Made by a program: the position numbers and the translations under genes
In this document: piece by piece, positions 56,784-64,000 of the stretch
Numbering within the stretch: position 1 is the first letter of the stretch
Layout of the letters: the number at the start of each line of letters is the position of its first letter
Notes under the pieces: generated by a model
Told to the model about the DNA's origin: nothing
The model's input: the letters and a program-made list of their open reading frames with translations, nothing else
Databases searched by the model: none
Assembly: GCA_934662505.1 (NCBI GenBank)
Contig: CAKUKE010000013.1
Location: 1 to 64,000, forward strand
DNA length: 64,000 bases
Reading direction: 5' to 3'
From: an uncultured Clostridia bacterium
GTDB lineage: Bacteria; Bacillota; Clostridia; Christensenellales; Aristaeellaceae

Positions 56784-57710
56784 TCAGCCCTTGCCGGCTG
56801 ACCCGAGCATCATTTCGTTCAGCCGGCGATCCAGCTCCTTGGCGGCGGAATAGCCCATGTGCTTCAGAGAGAAGTTGCGGGCGGCCACCTCGATGATGAT
56901 GGCCAGGTTCCGCCCCGGCCGGACGGGGAGAACCAGTTGGGGAACCCGCACGTCCATGATGGTGGTGAAGTCCTCGGTCAGCCCCAGACGGTCGTAGGAC
57001 TTTTTTTCCTTCCAGGGCTCCAGATGAATGACCAGATCGATGGATTTGCTCATCAGCACGGCGCCGACGCCGTACATGGCCTTGATATCAATGATGCCGA
57101 TGCCGCGGATTTCCATAAAGTGCCGGATGGTTTCGGGCGATTCGCCGGTCAGCCGGTTGTCCGTCACCTTGCACACGTCCACCACGTCGTCGGCGACCAG
57201 CTGGTGGCCGCGCTTGACCAGCTCCAGCGCCGCTTCGCTTTTGCCCACGCCGCTTTCGCCGGTAATGAGCACGCCGACGCCGTACACATCCAGCAGCACG
57301 CCGTGAAGTGTGGAGCGGGGCGCCAGCTGCCGGCCGAGGTAGTTGATGACGTTGACGGAAAAACGGGTGGTGACCAGCTCGGTGCCGTACACGGCCACGT
57401 TGTGCGAACGCGCCAGCTCCAGCAGGTCGTCCGGCGGGGTCATGCCCCGGCAGATGATGACGCAGGGGATGGGAAAGGAAAAGAACTTTTCAAGGCGATC
57501 CCGCAGCACGTTTTCCGGCAGAGACTCCAGATAGGTCATTTCCACCTTGCCCACCACCTGCGGACGCTCGTAGGCAAAATACTCGTAAAAGCCTACGAAC
57601 TGCAGACCGGGACGGTTAATGTCCGCAGAATGCACGTCCCATTCCACACGGGTGGAGGGGGAAAGCACCGTCAGGTTCAATTCCCGACAGAATTCGTTCG
57701 CGTTGATCAA
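56784..57710 (-). CDS. hprK: HPr kinase/phosphorylase
   Basis: HprK phosphorylates Ser46 of HPr and thus drives CcpA-dependent catabolite repression in Firmicutes. The 308-residue protein has Walker A GESGVGKS at about 151-158, the capping region DDVVDV and the C-terminal signature EIRGIGIIDIKAMYGVGAV. No ATG is available; I placed the start at a TTG ten bases behind AGGAGG, which gives the canonical length. It is followed by the glucokinase gene after 36 bases. Confidence 0.94.
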   Translation of the reverse strand: MINANEFCRELNLTVLSPSTRVEWDVHSADINRPGLQFVGFYEYFAYERPQVVGKVEMTYLESLPENVLRDRLEKFFSFPIPCVIICRGMTPPDDLLELARSHNVAVYGTELVTTRFSVNVINYLGRQLAPRSTLHGVLLDVYGVGVLITGESGVGKSEAALELVKRGHQLVADDVVDVCKVTDNRLTGESPETIRHFMEIRGIGIIDIKAMYGVGAVLMSKSIDLVIHLEPWKEKKSYDRLGLTEDFTTIMDVRVPQLVLPVRPGRNLAIIIEVAARNFSLKHMGYSAAKELDRRLNEMMLGSAGKG

Positions 57711-57832
57711 CGGGTTCAAACCTCCTGATGAAAGCGGCTGAAGGAGCCGCCACGCTGCGCCGGGCGGAGAAATATCCACCGTTCGACGATTATATGACAG
57801 TATACCATGAATTGCGTCAGGATAAAAGTATG

Positions 57833-57879
57833 AAAAAGCCCACTGTGAAAAATTTTCTTCACAAGAACGGGCTTTTTTG
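57833..57879. terminator. Bidirectional terminator upstream of hprK
   Basis: AAAAAGCCC and GGGCTTTTTT pair with TGAA/TTCA inside, giving U-tracts on both strands. Confidence 0.65.
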
Positions 57880-57947
57880 CGGGAATGAAAGGCTGCTTCA
57901 CGCACGGGCGCGGCAGACAGCAGGCGACGCTCCTCTCGATATGCTGC

Positions 57948-57978
57948 AAAAAGTGCCGAGGCATTTCTGCTTCGGCAC
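57948..57978 (-). terminator. Terminator of the BspA-like gene
   Basis: On the minus strand GTGCCGAAG and CTCGGCAC (with one unpaired base) form the stem, followed by TTTTT. It lies about 120 bases past the stop codon. Confidence 0.8.
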
Positions 57979-58098
57979 GAGCTTTTTGGATGAGACGCAT
58001 TAAAGGGAAACAATCGCTTTTTGTGGAAGCATCGCCTTTCAACACACATTTTTTATGCGGCGCGGAGAAAAAATGTTGGTGCGCCTGATGCCGAGCGG

Positions 58099-60594
58099 TC
58101 ACTTGACCGTCGTTTTGCCGCCGGACACCCAGTCGGATTTATTCCCCTTCGTGTCCTGCACCTTGACCGTCATGGTGTACGTGCCCGCTTCGGTGAAATC
58201 GATGCGGTAGTTGTCCGCGGTGATCCAGCCGGAGTTGTGGTAGACAACGCCGTCCTTGTACAGGCGGAAGTAGTAGGTATACGGCGCCGTTCCGCCCTGC
58301 GCGGTCGCGTAATAACGGTTGGGCTGGCCGGGTTCACGCTCCGTATACTTGCCGGACACCTTCACTGTGGGAGTGGTCGCCGCAGCAGACGCCTTGACAA
58401 CCGTCTTGGTGCATTCCACCCAGTCCGACTTGTTGCCCTTCGCGTCCTGCACTTTGACGGTCATGGTGTACGTGCCCGCCTCGGTGAAATCGATACGGTA
58501 GTTGTCATCAGCAATCCAGCCGGAGTTGTTGTAGACCGTATTACCTTTGTACAGGCGGAAATAGTAAGTATATGGTGCCGTCCCACCCTGCGCCGTGGCA
58601 TAGTAGCGGTTGGGCTGACCGGGTTCACGCTCCGTGTACTTGCCGGACACCTTCACTGTGGGAGTGATCGCCGCAGCAGACGCCTTGACCACCGTCTTGG
58701 CGCATTCCACCCAGTCCGTCTTGTTGCCGTTCGCGTCCTGCGCCTTGACGGTCATGGTATAGGTTCCCGCTTCGGTGAAATCGATGCGGTAGTTGTCCGC
58801 CGTAATCCAGCCGGAGTTGTGGTAGACAACGCCGTCCTTGTAAAGACGGAAGTAGTAGGTGTACGGTGCCGTTCCGCCCTGCGCGGTCGCGCAGTAACGG
58901 TTGGGCTGACCGGGTTCGCGTTCCGTATACTTGCCCGTCGCCGTCGCAGTCAGGGGCTGGGCTGCCTTGACCACCGTCTTGGCGCATTCTACCCAGTCCG
59001 TCTTGGTGCCCTTCGCATCCTGCACCTTCACGGTCATGGTGTAGGTTCCCGCTTCTGTGAAATCAATGCGGTAGTTATCTTCGGTGATCCAACCGGAATT
59101 ATGGTAGACAACGCCGTCCTTATACAGGCGGAAGTAGTAGGTATAGGGTGCCGTGCCGCCCTGCGCGGTCGCGTAATAACGGTTGGGCTGACCCACCTCA
59201 CGGTCGGTGTACTTGGCAGTGACGTCGCTCAGACTCAGCACCCCGCCCACGGTTTCAAACGGCTGACCTTTCTCGATGGCCCACTGATGCGCATAGGATC
59301 CCGTTTCTACGGACAACAGCACCTTTCCATCGAACGCACCCTCCCCAATGGTTGTTATGCTGGAAGGAATATGAACACTGGTCAGTCCGCTGCCCTTAAA
59401 GGCGGAGCCGTAGATGCCGCCTGTCCCCTCGGGAATGACGATGCTGCGCAGTGCCTTGCAGTTTTCAAACGCAGAGTCGCCGATGTAATGCGGGGCGGAT
59501 TGTATTTCCACTTTCGACAGTGCGCTGCAATTCTTGAATGTGCGGTTTTCAATGGCGGTGATCCCGGCAGGAATGCGAACGGCAGTCAGGGCGCTGCACC
59601 CTTCAAAGGCACGCCGGCTGATGATCTGCACACTGCTTGGCAGGTCAACGCTTTTCAGCGCGGGGCAGCTGCCGAATGCATATTCGCCGATATGGGTGAC
59701 GCTGTCTGGAATGGAGATATTTGACAGCGCTGTGCAGCGGGAAAAAGTGTAACCTCCAATGCTTGTTACGCCGGAAGGAATGCGGAAGCTCTCAAGACTG
59801 GTACAGCCGGCAAACGCATACGAGCCAATGAATGTGAGGCCGGACGGTATGTCGATCTTTTTCAGCGCGGCACAGTCCATGAATACATAGTCGCCGATCC
59901 GCGTCAGACCGGTGGGAAGGGAGACACTGGACAGGCGCGTGCAGCCGGAAAACATGGAAAAACCGATCGCTGATACTTTTTCGGGAATGCGGATGGACGT
60001 CAGGGCGCTGCAGTTTTGAAAGGCGTAATTGCCGATGTAGTCCACGCTGTTCGGGAGAGAAATGCTGGTCAGGGCGCTGCAGCTGCTGAACGCGTCCTTG
60101 CCGATGGCTGTCACGCCGGCAGGAAGGGTCACGCTTTTCAGGGCGCTGCAGCCTGAAAATGTGTAGTCCTCGATCACGGTGACACCGTCGGGGATGCGGA
60201 TGGATGTCAGCGAAACGCAGCCGGCAAATGCGGACTTGCCGATGCTTTTGACGCCGGCGGGCAGGCTGACGCTATTCAGCGCGGTGCAGTCAAAAAAAGC
60301 ATAATTGCCAATGGATGTCAGGCCGGCAGGCAGCGTGATGCCGGTCAGCCCGGCACAGTCCTGAAATGCTCCGCTGCCGATGGAGGTGACCGGGTGACCG
60401 TCCAGCATGGCGGGAAAAGTCAACTGCCCGGTGGGCGCACTGACATACCCGGTGATGGCGGCGTTGCCGTTTTCAACAGTATACTTGAAATTGCCGCTGG
60501 TGAGCGTTGCTCCTTCGGCAGCGGAGAACAGACTGAGGGTCAGCGCGAAAAAAGCGAGAAAAGACAGAAGCTTCAAACGGTCTTTTTTCATCAT
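58099..60594 (-). CDS. BspA-type leucine-rich-repeat surface protein
   Basis: The 831-residue exported protein has a signal peptide (LLSFLAFFALTLSLFSAAEG), then about 15 tandem 23-residue BspA-type leucine-rich repeats (consensus IGxxAFxxCxxLxxxxLPxGV) over residues 65-430, a short cap, and four near-identical C-terminal modules of about 95 residues beginning YTxREPGQPNRYYATAQGG. The modules look like PKD/Ig-type beta-sandwiches. BspA proteins mediate adhesion in oral and gut bacteria. No LPxTG, SLH or choline-binding anchor is visible. GAAGGAAACC precedes a double ATG. The gene has its own promoter and terminator. Confidence 0.92.
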   Translation of the reverse strand: MMKKDRLKLLSFLAFFALTLSLFSAAEGATLTSGNFKYTVENGNAAITGYVSAPTGQLTFPAMLDGHPVTSIGSGAFQDCAGLTGITLPAGLTSIGNYAFFDCTALNSVSLPAGVKSIGKSAFAGCVSLTSIRIPDGVTVIEDYTFSGCSALKSVTLPAGVTAIGKDAFSSCSALTSISLPNSVDYIGNYAFQNCSALTSIRIPEKVSAIGFSMFSGCTRLSSVSLPTGLTRIGDYVFMDCAALKKIDIPSGLTFIGSYAFAGCTSLESFRIPSGVTSIGGYTFSRCTALSNISIPDSVTHIGEYAFGSCPALKSVDLPSSVQIISRRAFEGCSALTAVRIPAGITAIENRTFKNCSALSKVEIQSAPHYIGDSAFENCKALRSIVIPEGTGGIYGSAFKGSGLTSVHIPSSITTIGEGAFDGKVLLSVETGSYAHQWAIEKGQPFETVGGVLSLSDVTAKYTDREVGQPNRYYATAQGGTAPYTYYFRLYKDGVVYHNSGWITEDNYRIDFTEAGTYTMTVKVQDAKGTKTDWVECAKTVVKAAQPLTATATGKYTEREPGQPNRYCATAQGGTAPYTYYFRLYKDGVVYHNSGWITADNYRIDFTEAGTYTMTVKAQDANGNKTDWVECAKTVVKASAAAITPTVKVSGKYTEREPGQPNRYYATAQGGTAPYTYYFRLYKGNTVYNNSGWIADDNYRIDFTEAGTYTMTVKVQDAKGNKSDWVECTKTVVKASAAATTPTVKVSGKYTEREPGQPNRYYATAQGGTAPYTYYFRLYKDGVVYHNSGWITADNYRIDFTEAGTYTMTVKVQDTKGNKSDWVSGGKTTVK
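58108..59240 (-). repeat. Four tandem near-identical modules in the BspA-like gene
   Basis: The CGGTTGGGCTG landmark recurs at 58316, 58607, 58898 and 59180, spacings of 291, 291 and 282 bases, which are whole numbers of codons. Sequence between copies is nearly identical at the DNA level. Unequal recombination could alter copy number, and short-read assembly could miscount it. Confidence 0.9.
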
Positions 60595-60684
60595 TGGTTT
60601 CCTTCTTTCTTTACTTGCGTGTGCAAGATGCAGGCGGGCAAAAAGGGAAGCAATCAGAACTGCTTTTAAAAAAGTACAATAATC

Positions 60685-60712
60685 ATTATAGCCTGTTCAG
60701 CAGAAAAATCAA
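60685..60712 (-). promoter_or_regulatory. Promoter of the BspA-like gene
   Basis: Minus-strand TTGATT, a 16-base spacer and a perfect TATAAT lie about 90 bases upstream of the start codon. Confidence 0.65.
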
Positions 60713-60752
60713 CCTGGTTTAGCGCATAGAGCGCATTCTGCTCCTCTATGGC

Positions 60753-60789
60753 AAAAGCCCGCTTCTACGGCGAACCGTAAAACGGGCTT
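60753..60789 (-). terminator. Terminator of the CapA-family gene
   Basis: On the minus strand AAGCCCG and CGGGCTT form the outer stem with ACGG/CCGT inside, followed by TTTT. It lies just past the stop codon. Confidence 0.75.
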
Positions 60790-60802
60790 CTTTACTTCAT
60801 TG

Positions 60803-61912
60803 TTAATCCTCCGCCGCAGCGGGCAGGTAGGCCTGTACGGCGCCTGTCCCCTCCTGATAGGGTGCGAGGCGGAAGCTGGTGTCCCGCTGGATGGTGGCGA
60901 TGACGTCCTGCGCTTCCTGACCGGAAATCAGTACGGGACGGTAGTCGTTATAATCCCGGCTGCCGGAGTAGTGGGCAGGGATCAGGTTGAGCTGCTGCCC
61001 CTGATAGACGCCGTCTTCGTCAAAGTAGAAGGTGAACTGGGCGAGCGCCGTCTGGTAGGCCCGCATTTTCTTGTTGCCGCCAAAGACAAAGTTGCCCAGA
61101 CTGTAGACGATGGTGGCGTCGTCCTTGACCTGTACGCCCTGCAGCACGTGGGGGTGATGCCCTACGACCACTTTGGCGCCGTAGCGGATAAAAAAGCTGG
61201 CCAGCCGCTCCTGAGAATCCTCATGAAAACCGGCGTATTCCACCCCGCCGTGCATCACGGCGACAATCAGGCTGCATTGGGCGTCCTTCAGGGCGGTCAG
61301 GTTGTTTTTCAGCTGCTGCAACTGGGACTGCCACTGGGACAGGTACACCGACACGAAACCGATGCGGACGTTGCCTTTTTCATAAATGTAGGTGCCGTTG
61401 GCGTAGGGCGCGGTGGCGAACCACGGAATGCCGTTTTCCTGCAGCGAGGCCAGCGTGTCCCGCATGCCAGGCTGACCGTAGTCCTCGGTGTGGTTGTTGG
61501 AGAGAGAGACTGCCTCAATGCTGGAGACGGGCAGGATCTGCGCAAAGGAGGTGGGGGCGCGGAAATTGTAGGTCTTATGCGCCTTGTTGGCCTCGTAATT
61601 ATAGAATACGCCTTCCAGATTGGCGACGGTCAGGTCGTCCTGACCGATGACGGTCTGCACGCCGGAGAAGGGGTAATCCCAGCCGTATTTGAGGACGTAG
61701 CTGTCAAACGAGGTTTCCTTTGCCCGCTCGTGCTCTTCGCTGCCCAGCGTGCAGTCGCCAAGAAACGTGATGACTACCTTTTCGCCGCTCTCGGGAGGCA
61801 GTGCTTCGGAAGCGGCGGACACCCCAAGCGCGCTGGAACAGGCGCACAGCAGAAGGAAGCACAGCAAAGCGGCGCAGAGGAACTTCTTCGTGGAAATGAC
61901 GCGTGCAGACAT
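60803..61912 (-). CDS. CapA-family (poly-gamma-glutamate synthesis-type) exported protein
   Basis: The 369-residue protein has the metallophosphatase-like fold of CapA/PgsA: ITFLGDCTLGS, LTVANLEGVF, SNNHTEDYG, MHGGVEYAG, GHHPHVLQG and YSLGNFVFGG all match. The N-terminus is a signal sequence with a lipobox-like LCAC, so it may be a lipoprotein. CapA homologues support poly-gamma-glutamate capsule export, but no capB or capC is nearby, so a different role is as likely. The ribosome site is weak. It is divergent from the MotA-like gene. Confidence 0.88.
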   Translation of the reverse strand: MSARVISTKKFLCAALLCFLLLCACSSALGVSAASEALPPESGEKVVITFLGDCTLGSEEHERAKETSFDSYVLKYGWDYPFSGVQTVIGQDDLTVANLEGVFYNYEANKAHKTYNFRAPTSFAQILPVSSIEAVSLSNNHTEDYGQPGMRDTLASLQENGIPWFATAPYANGTYIYEKGNVRIGFVSVYLSQWQSQLQQLKNNLTALKDAQCSLIVAVMHGGVEYAGFHEDSQERLASFFIRYGAKVVVGHHPHVLQGVQVKDDATIVYSLGNFVFGGNKKMRAYQTALAQFTFYFDEDGVYQGQQLNLIPAHYSGSRDYNDYRPVLISGQEAQDVIATIQRDTSFRLAPYQEGTGAVQAYLPAAAED

Positions 61913-61947
61913 AGACGGTCTCGCTTTCTTTAAATGATGACAGCTGT

Positions 61948-61976
61948 ATCATAACTTTTTTTGGAAAATGTGTCAA
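61948..61976 (-). promoter_or_regulatory. Promoter of the CapA-family gene
   Basis: Minus-strand TTGACA, a 17-base spacer and TATGAT lie about 36 bases upstream of the start codon. Confidence 0.7.
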
Positions 61977-62035
61977 TCAACGGCGGAGAACGTCCTGTAA
62001 AAAATGCGGTTTATTTCAAAAGAATAACAATTGTA

Positions 62036-62064
62036 TTGCTTTTTAGAAAGAAATCAGATAAAAT
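62036..62064 (+). promoter_or_regulatory. Promoter of the MotA-like gene
   Basis: TTGCTT, a 17-base spacer and TAAAAT lie about 30 bases upstream of the start codon. Confidence 0.55.
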
Positions 62065-62092
62065 AAGGAAAGATACGGAAGGAGTGACGGGC

Positions 62093-63619
62093 ATGACGGA
62101 TCTGATTGAAAACCTCGCCGCCAATCTGGTGGACGTACTGGTTTACGCTGCGACGGGACTGGTGTTTATTCTGGGCATGATGAAATGTGTTTTTCCGGTC
62201 AATGCCCAGACGCGCAGGCTGCGCCGTGCGGTGCATATGCTGGAAAACGCGCCGGACGGGCAGGAGCGGCCCGTGTGGCAGGATCCCCTTTTTCTCGGCA
62301 AGAAAATGCAGAACGCCTGGCGGCGGTTTCTGAAAAATGCGGAGCAGCTGGATGCCCGGGGGCTGAACTGCGACGTGCGGGACTATGTAAATGATGAAAC
62401 GGTGATCTATGCGGCGGGGCATACCCAGTTTGGCGACGTGGTGCCCGGCCTGCTGACCAGTCTGGGTATTCTGGGCACCTTTATCGGCCTGATGCGCGGC
62501 CTGGGCGGGCTGGATGTGTCCGATGCGGCTAAGACCATGGAAAGCATTCCCGCCATGATCGGCGGCATGACCTTTGCCTTCGGCACGTCCATTGTGGGCA
62601 TCGCCTGCTCGCTGGTGTTCAACATCCTGAGCCGTATGGCACAGGGCGGCGCGGTTTCAGCCATTGATGAATTTCAGGATGCGTTCTGCGATCTGGTCAT
62701 GCAGCAGCCCCTGGACGAGGGCGTGCAGATGATCTGCCAGCAGCGGGATCGGGACGCCCTTCTGCGCCGGGCGGCGGGCGAGGTGACAGCACGGGTGTCC
62801 GACGGCGTGACCGGCGCGGTGGAACGGTCTCTTGCGCCCGTAGCGCAGTCCATGGGGCAGTTTATTGCAGGACAGAGCCAGACGCAGGTGGAGGGGCTGG
62901 CTGCCATTACCCAGCAGTTCATCGCCCAGATGAACCGCTCGCTGGGCGGCCATCTGATGCAGCTGGGCGAAACGCTGGCCTCCCTGAACCGCTCGCAGAC
63001 GGTGTCCTTTGACGCGCTCCAGCGCGCCATGGCATCCGCTGACCGGGTGATGGACAACATGAACCACATTCAGACGGTGACCGAGCGGATGATGACCCGC
63101 TTTGAAGGGTACGTTTCGTCCGTGGAGGGGGCGCAGAAAAACAACGACGCGTTCCTGACCCACGGCTCTCAGGTGCTCACCGGATTGATGACATCTGGCG
63201 AGGAGCAGGCGCAGCTGCTGGACAAGCTGAAGCTGCAGCAGAAGGAGACCGAGCGGCAGATGCGGGAATACGCCGAATGGAGCGGCCGTGTGCTGACCGC
63301 CGTGCAGAAGCAGGCGGGAGACGTGTCGGGGCTGGGCACGGAAATGCGCAAGAGCGCCAAGGCGCTTACGGACAGCTACGCCTCCTTTGTGGAAAACATC
63401 GGCAGCGGCCTGAGCAGATCCGTGGGGCTGTTTGATGAAAACGTCAACAGCGTGCTGAAGGTGCTGAATGAAAAACTGACGGACATCCGCACTGCGGCCG
63501 CCCTGCAGAAGGACGGCGGTCTGGCTGCGGAACTGGGTCGCCTTGAAAGCCTGATGGCGGATATGAACGGTCTGCTGGAGGGACTGCGCAGGGATATGCA
63601 GGCGAAGGAGGGGGCCTAA
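62093..63619 (+). CDS. MotA/TolQ/ExbB-type channel protein with long coiled-coil tail (ZorA-like layout)
   Basis: The 508-residue protein has one N-terminal membrane helix (about 13-31), two further helices (about 116-137 and 155-180) bearing the proton-channel signature TSLGILGTFIGLMRGL and MTFAFGTSIVGIACSLVF, and then about 320 residues of predicted coiled coil rich in Gln, Leu, Met and Ala. ExbB and TolQ lack such a tail, and MotA has a different loop. ZorA of the Zorya antiphage system has this layout. GGAAGGAG precedes the ATG. Its MotB-like partner follows directly. Ion-driven motor function is inferred from family; a defence role is possible but not shown. Confidence 0.85.
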   Translation: MTDLIENLAANLVDVLVYAATGLVFILGMMKCVFPVNAQTRRLRRAVHMLENAPDGQERPVWQDPLFLGKKMQNAWRRFLKNAEQLDARGLNCDVRDYVNDETVIYAAGHTQFGDVVPGLLTSLGILGTFIGLMRGLGGLDVSDAAKTMESIPAMIGGMTFAFGTSIVGIACSLVFNILSRMAQGGAVSAIDEFQDAFCDLVMQQPLDEGVQMICQQRDRDALLRRAAGEVTARVSDGVTGAVERSLAPVAQSMGQFIAGQSQTQVEGLAAITQQFIAQMNRSLGGHLMQLGETLASLNRSQTVSFDALQRAMASADRVMDNMNHIQTVTERMMTRFEGYVSSVEGAQKNNDAFLTHGSQVLTGLMTSGEEQAQLLDKLKLQQKETERQMREYAEWSGRVLTAVQKQAGDVSGLGTEMRKSAKALTDSYASFVENIGSGLSRSVGLFDENVNSVLKVLNEKLTDIRTAAALQKDGGLAAELGRLESLMADMNGLLEGLRRDMQAKEGA

Positions 63620-64000
63620 ATGAAGCGGAAGGAGCGCTTTTCCGTCCGCCGCCCCCGGGGGGCGGACAGCGGCGCGCACTGGATCTCCTATTCCGACATG
63701 ATGGCGTCGCTGATGCTGGTGTTCATTCTGGCGGTCTGCTACAGCGTGTATCAGTATTATAATATGCTGGCCATCAAGACCAATCAGCTCAACGAGCGCC
63801 AGGCGGAGCTGGACAAGGCGCAGGTGACGCTGGTGCAGCGGGAAGAAGAACTGGAAAAGGCCAATGTGACCCTGATGGGCAAGCAGGAAGAACTGGCGGC
63901 CATCCAGATCCAGCTGGACGACCAGCAGGCGGAGCTGAACGCGGCGCAGACAGCGCTGAAAACCAAGGAAGACGAGCAGGCGGCACTGCAATTGCAGCTG
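63620..64000 (+). CDS. MotB/ZorB-like membrane protein (partial, runs off the window)
   Basis: The ATG follows directly on the stop of the MotA-like gene, with AAGGAGGGGG upstream. The first 127 residues have a basic cytoplasmic start, one membrane helix (about 23-45) and the WISYSDMMASLMLVF motif. Its Asp26 matches the ion-carrying aspartate of MotB, TolR and ZorB. A regular coiled coil (ERQAELDKAQVTLVQREEEL and following) runs to the window end. A peptidoglycan-binding OmpA-type domain would be expected beyond the edge. The pair forms a stator-like complex. Confidence 0.85.
   Translation, partial: MKRKERFSVRRPRGADSGAHWISYSDMMASLMLVFILAVCYSVYQYYNMLAIKTNQLNERQAELDKAQVTLVQREEELEKANVTLMGKQEELAAIQIQLDDQQAELNAAQTALKTKEDEQAALQLQL

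Larger units (their letters stand above)
57711..58098 (-). other. Intergenic region between hprK and the BspA-like gene
   Basis: This 388-base stretch holds the hprK leader, with a small GCGGCT/AGCCGC hairpin, candidate -10 boxes at about 57792-57813 (minus strand TATAAT and TATACT, neither with a good -35), and two terminators. I see no coding frame with a ribosome site. Confidence 0.5.

Noticed and set aside
58100..60400. Periodic DNA that could suggest a CRISPR array
   Set aside because: The periodicity is from in-frame 23-residue leucine-rich repeats and four large modules of a coding gene; there are no unique spacers.
1..64000. tRNA, rRNA, tmRNA, RNase P or SRP RNA genes
   Set aside because: I looked for characteristic conserved stretches and saw none; a dedicated RNA search would be needed to be certain.

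Overview
The window looks like a chromosomal segment of a GC-rich, endospore-forming member of the Firmicutes, most likely class Clostridia. The evidence is the tig-clpP-clpX-lonB-lon-ysxC protease block, a MurE with the meso-diaminopimelate motif, HPr kinase, dipicolinate synthase genes (dpaA, dpaB), the sporulation-type protease LonB, and sigma-A-like promoters. A BspA-type leucine-rich-repeat protein and a Cys-rich repeat protein fit a gut- or host-associated lifestyle, but this is inference. No integrase, transposase, phage gene, CRISPR array, rRNA or tRNA was recognised.

Layout. 0.3-2.7 kb: minus-strand genes for a CAT-like acyltransferase, an XRE regulator fused to a desulfoferrodoxin-like domain, and an aldose-1-epimerase homologue. 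2.9-11.3 kb: trigger factor, ClpP, ClpX, LonB, Lon and the ribosome-assembly GTPase YsxC. 11.5-13.8 kb: a small unknown protein, a secreted CAP-domain protein, a zinc-ribbon protein and a metallophosphoesterase. 14.2-27.6 kb: a division/cell-wall (dcw) cluster, mraZ-ftsL-PBP-murE-mraY-murD-ftsW-murA-ftsQ, then ftsA-ftsZ from their own promoter; rsmH, murF, murG, murB and murC are absent. 27.7-31.0 kb: a rhodanese-TtcA-like fusion and a secreted protein of twelve CxxC repeats. 31.2-34.2 kb (minus): an unknown Cys-rich-tail protein, RmuC, RecR and YbaB. 34.4-37.8 kb: MoxR ATPase, DUF58 protein and a membrane protein. 37.9-41.2 kb: an L,D-transpeptidase with four peptidoglycan-binding repeats, then a uracil permease behind a PyrR-type attenuator. 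41.4-51.1 kb: rpsO, pnp, an M16 peptidase, dpaA-dpaB, a secreted DUF3298-like protein and FtsK/SpoIIIE. 51.1-62 kb: two metallo-beta-lactamase-fold proteins, a secreted Ig-like protein, AsnRS, a ROK glucokinase, HPr kinase, the BspA-like protein and a CapA-family protein, mostly on the minus strand. 62.1-64 kb: a MotA/TolQ-like channel with a long coiled-coil tail and the start of its MotB-like partner, cut by the window edge.

Most striking regulatory observation: both sporulation-type genes, lonB and dpaA, sit directly behind a terminator-like hairpin whose 3' arm contains their Shine-Dalgarno sequence. In each case a candidate sporulation-sigma -10 element lies in the 5' arm or loop. A transcript started there would lack the 5' arm, so it would escape both termination and ribosome-site masking. 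murA has a related ribosome-site-masking hairpin without a U-tract. These are sequence-derived inferences that need transcript mapping.
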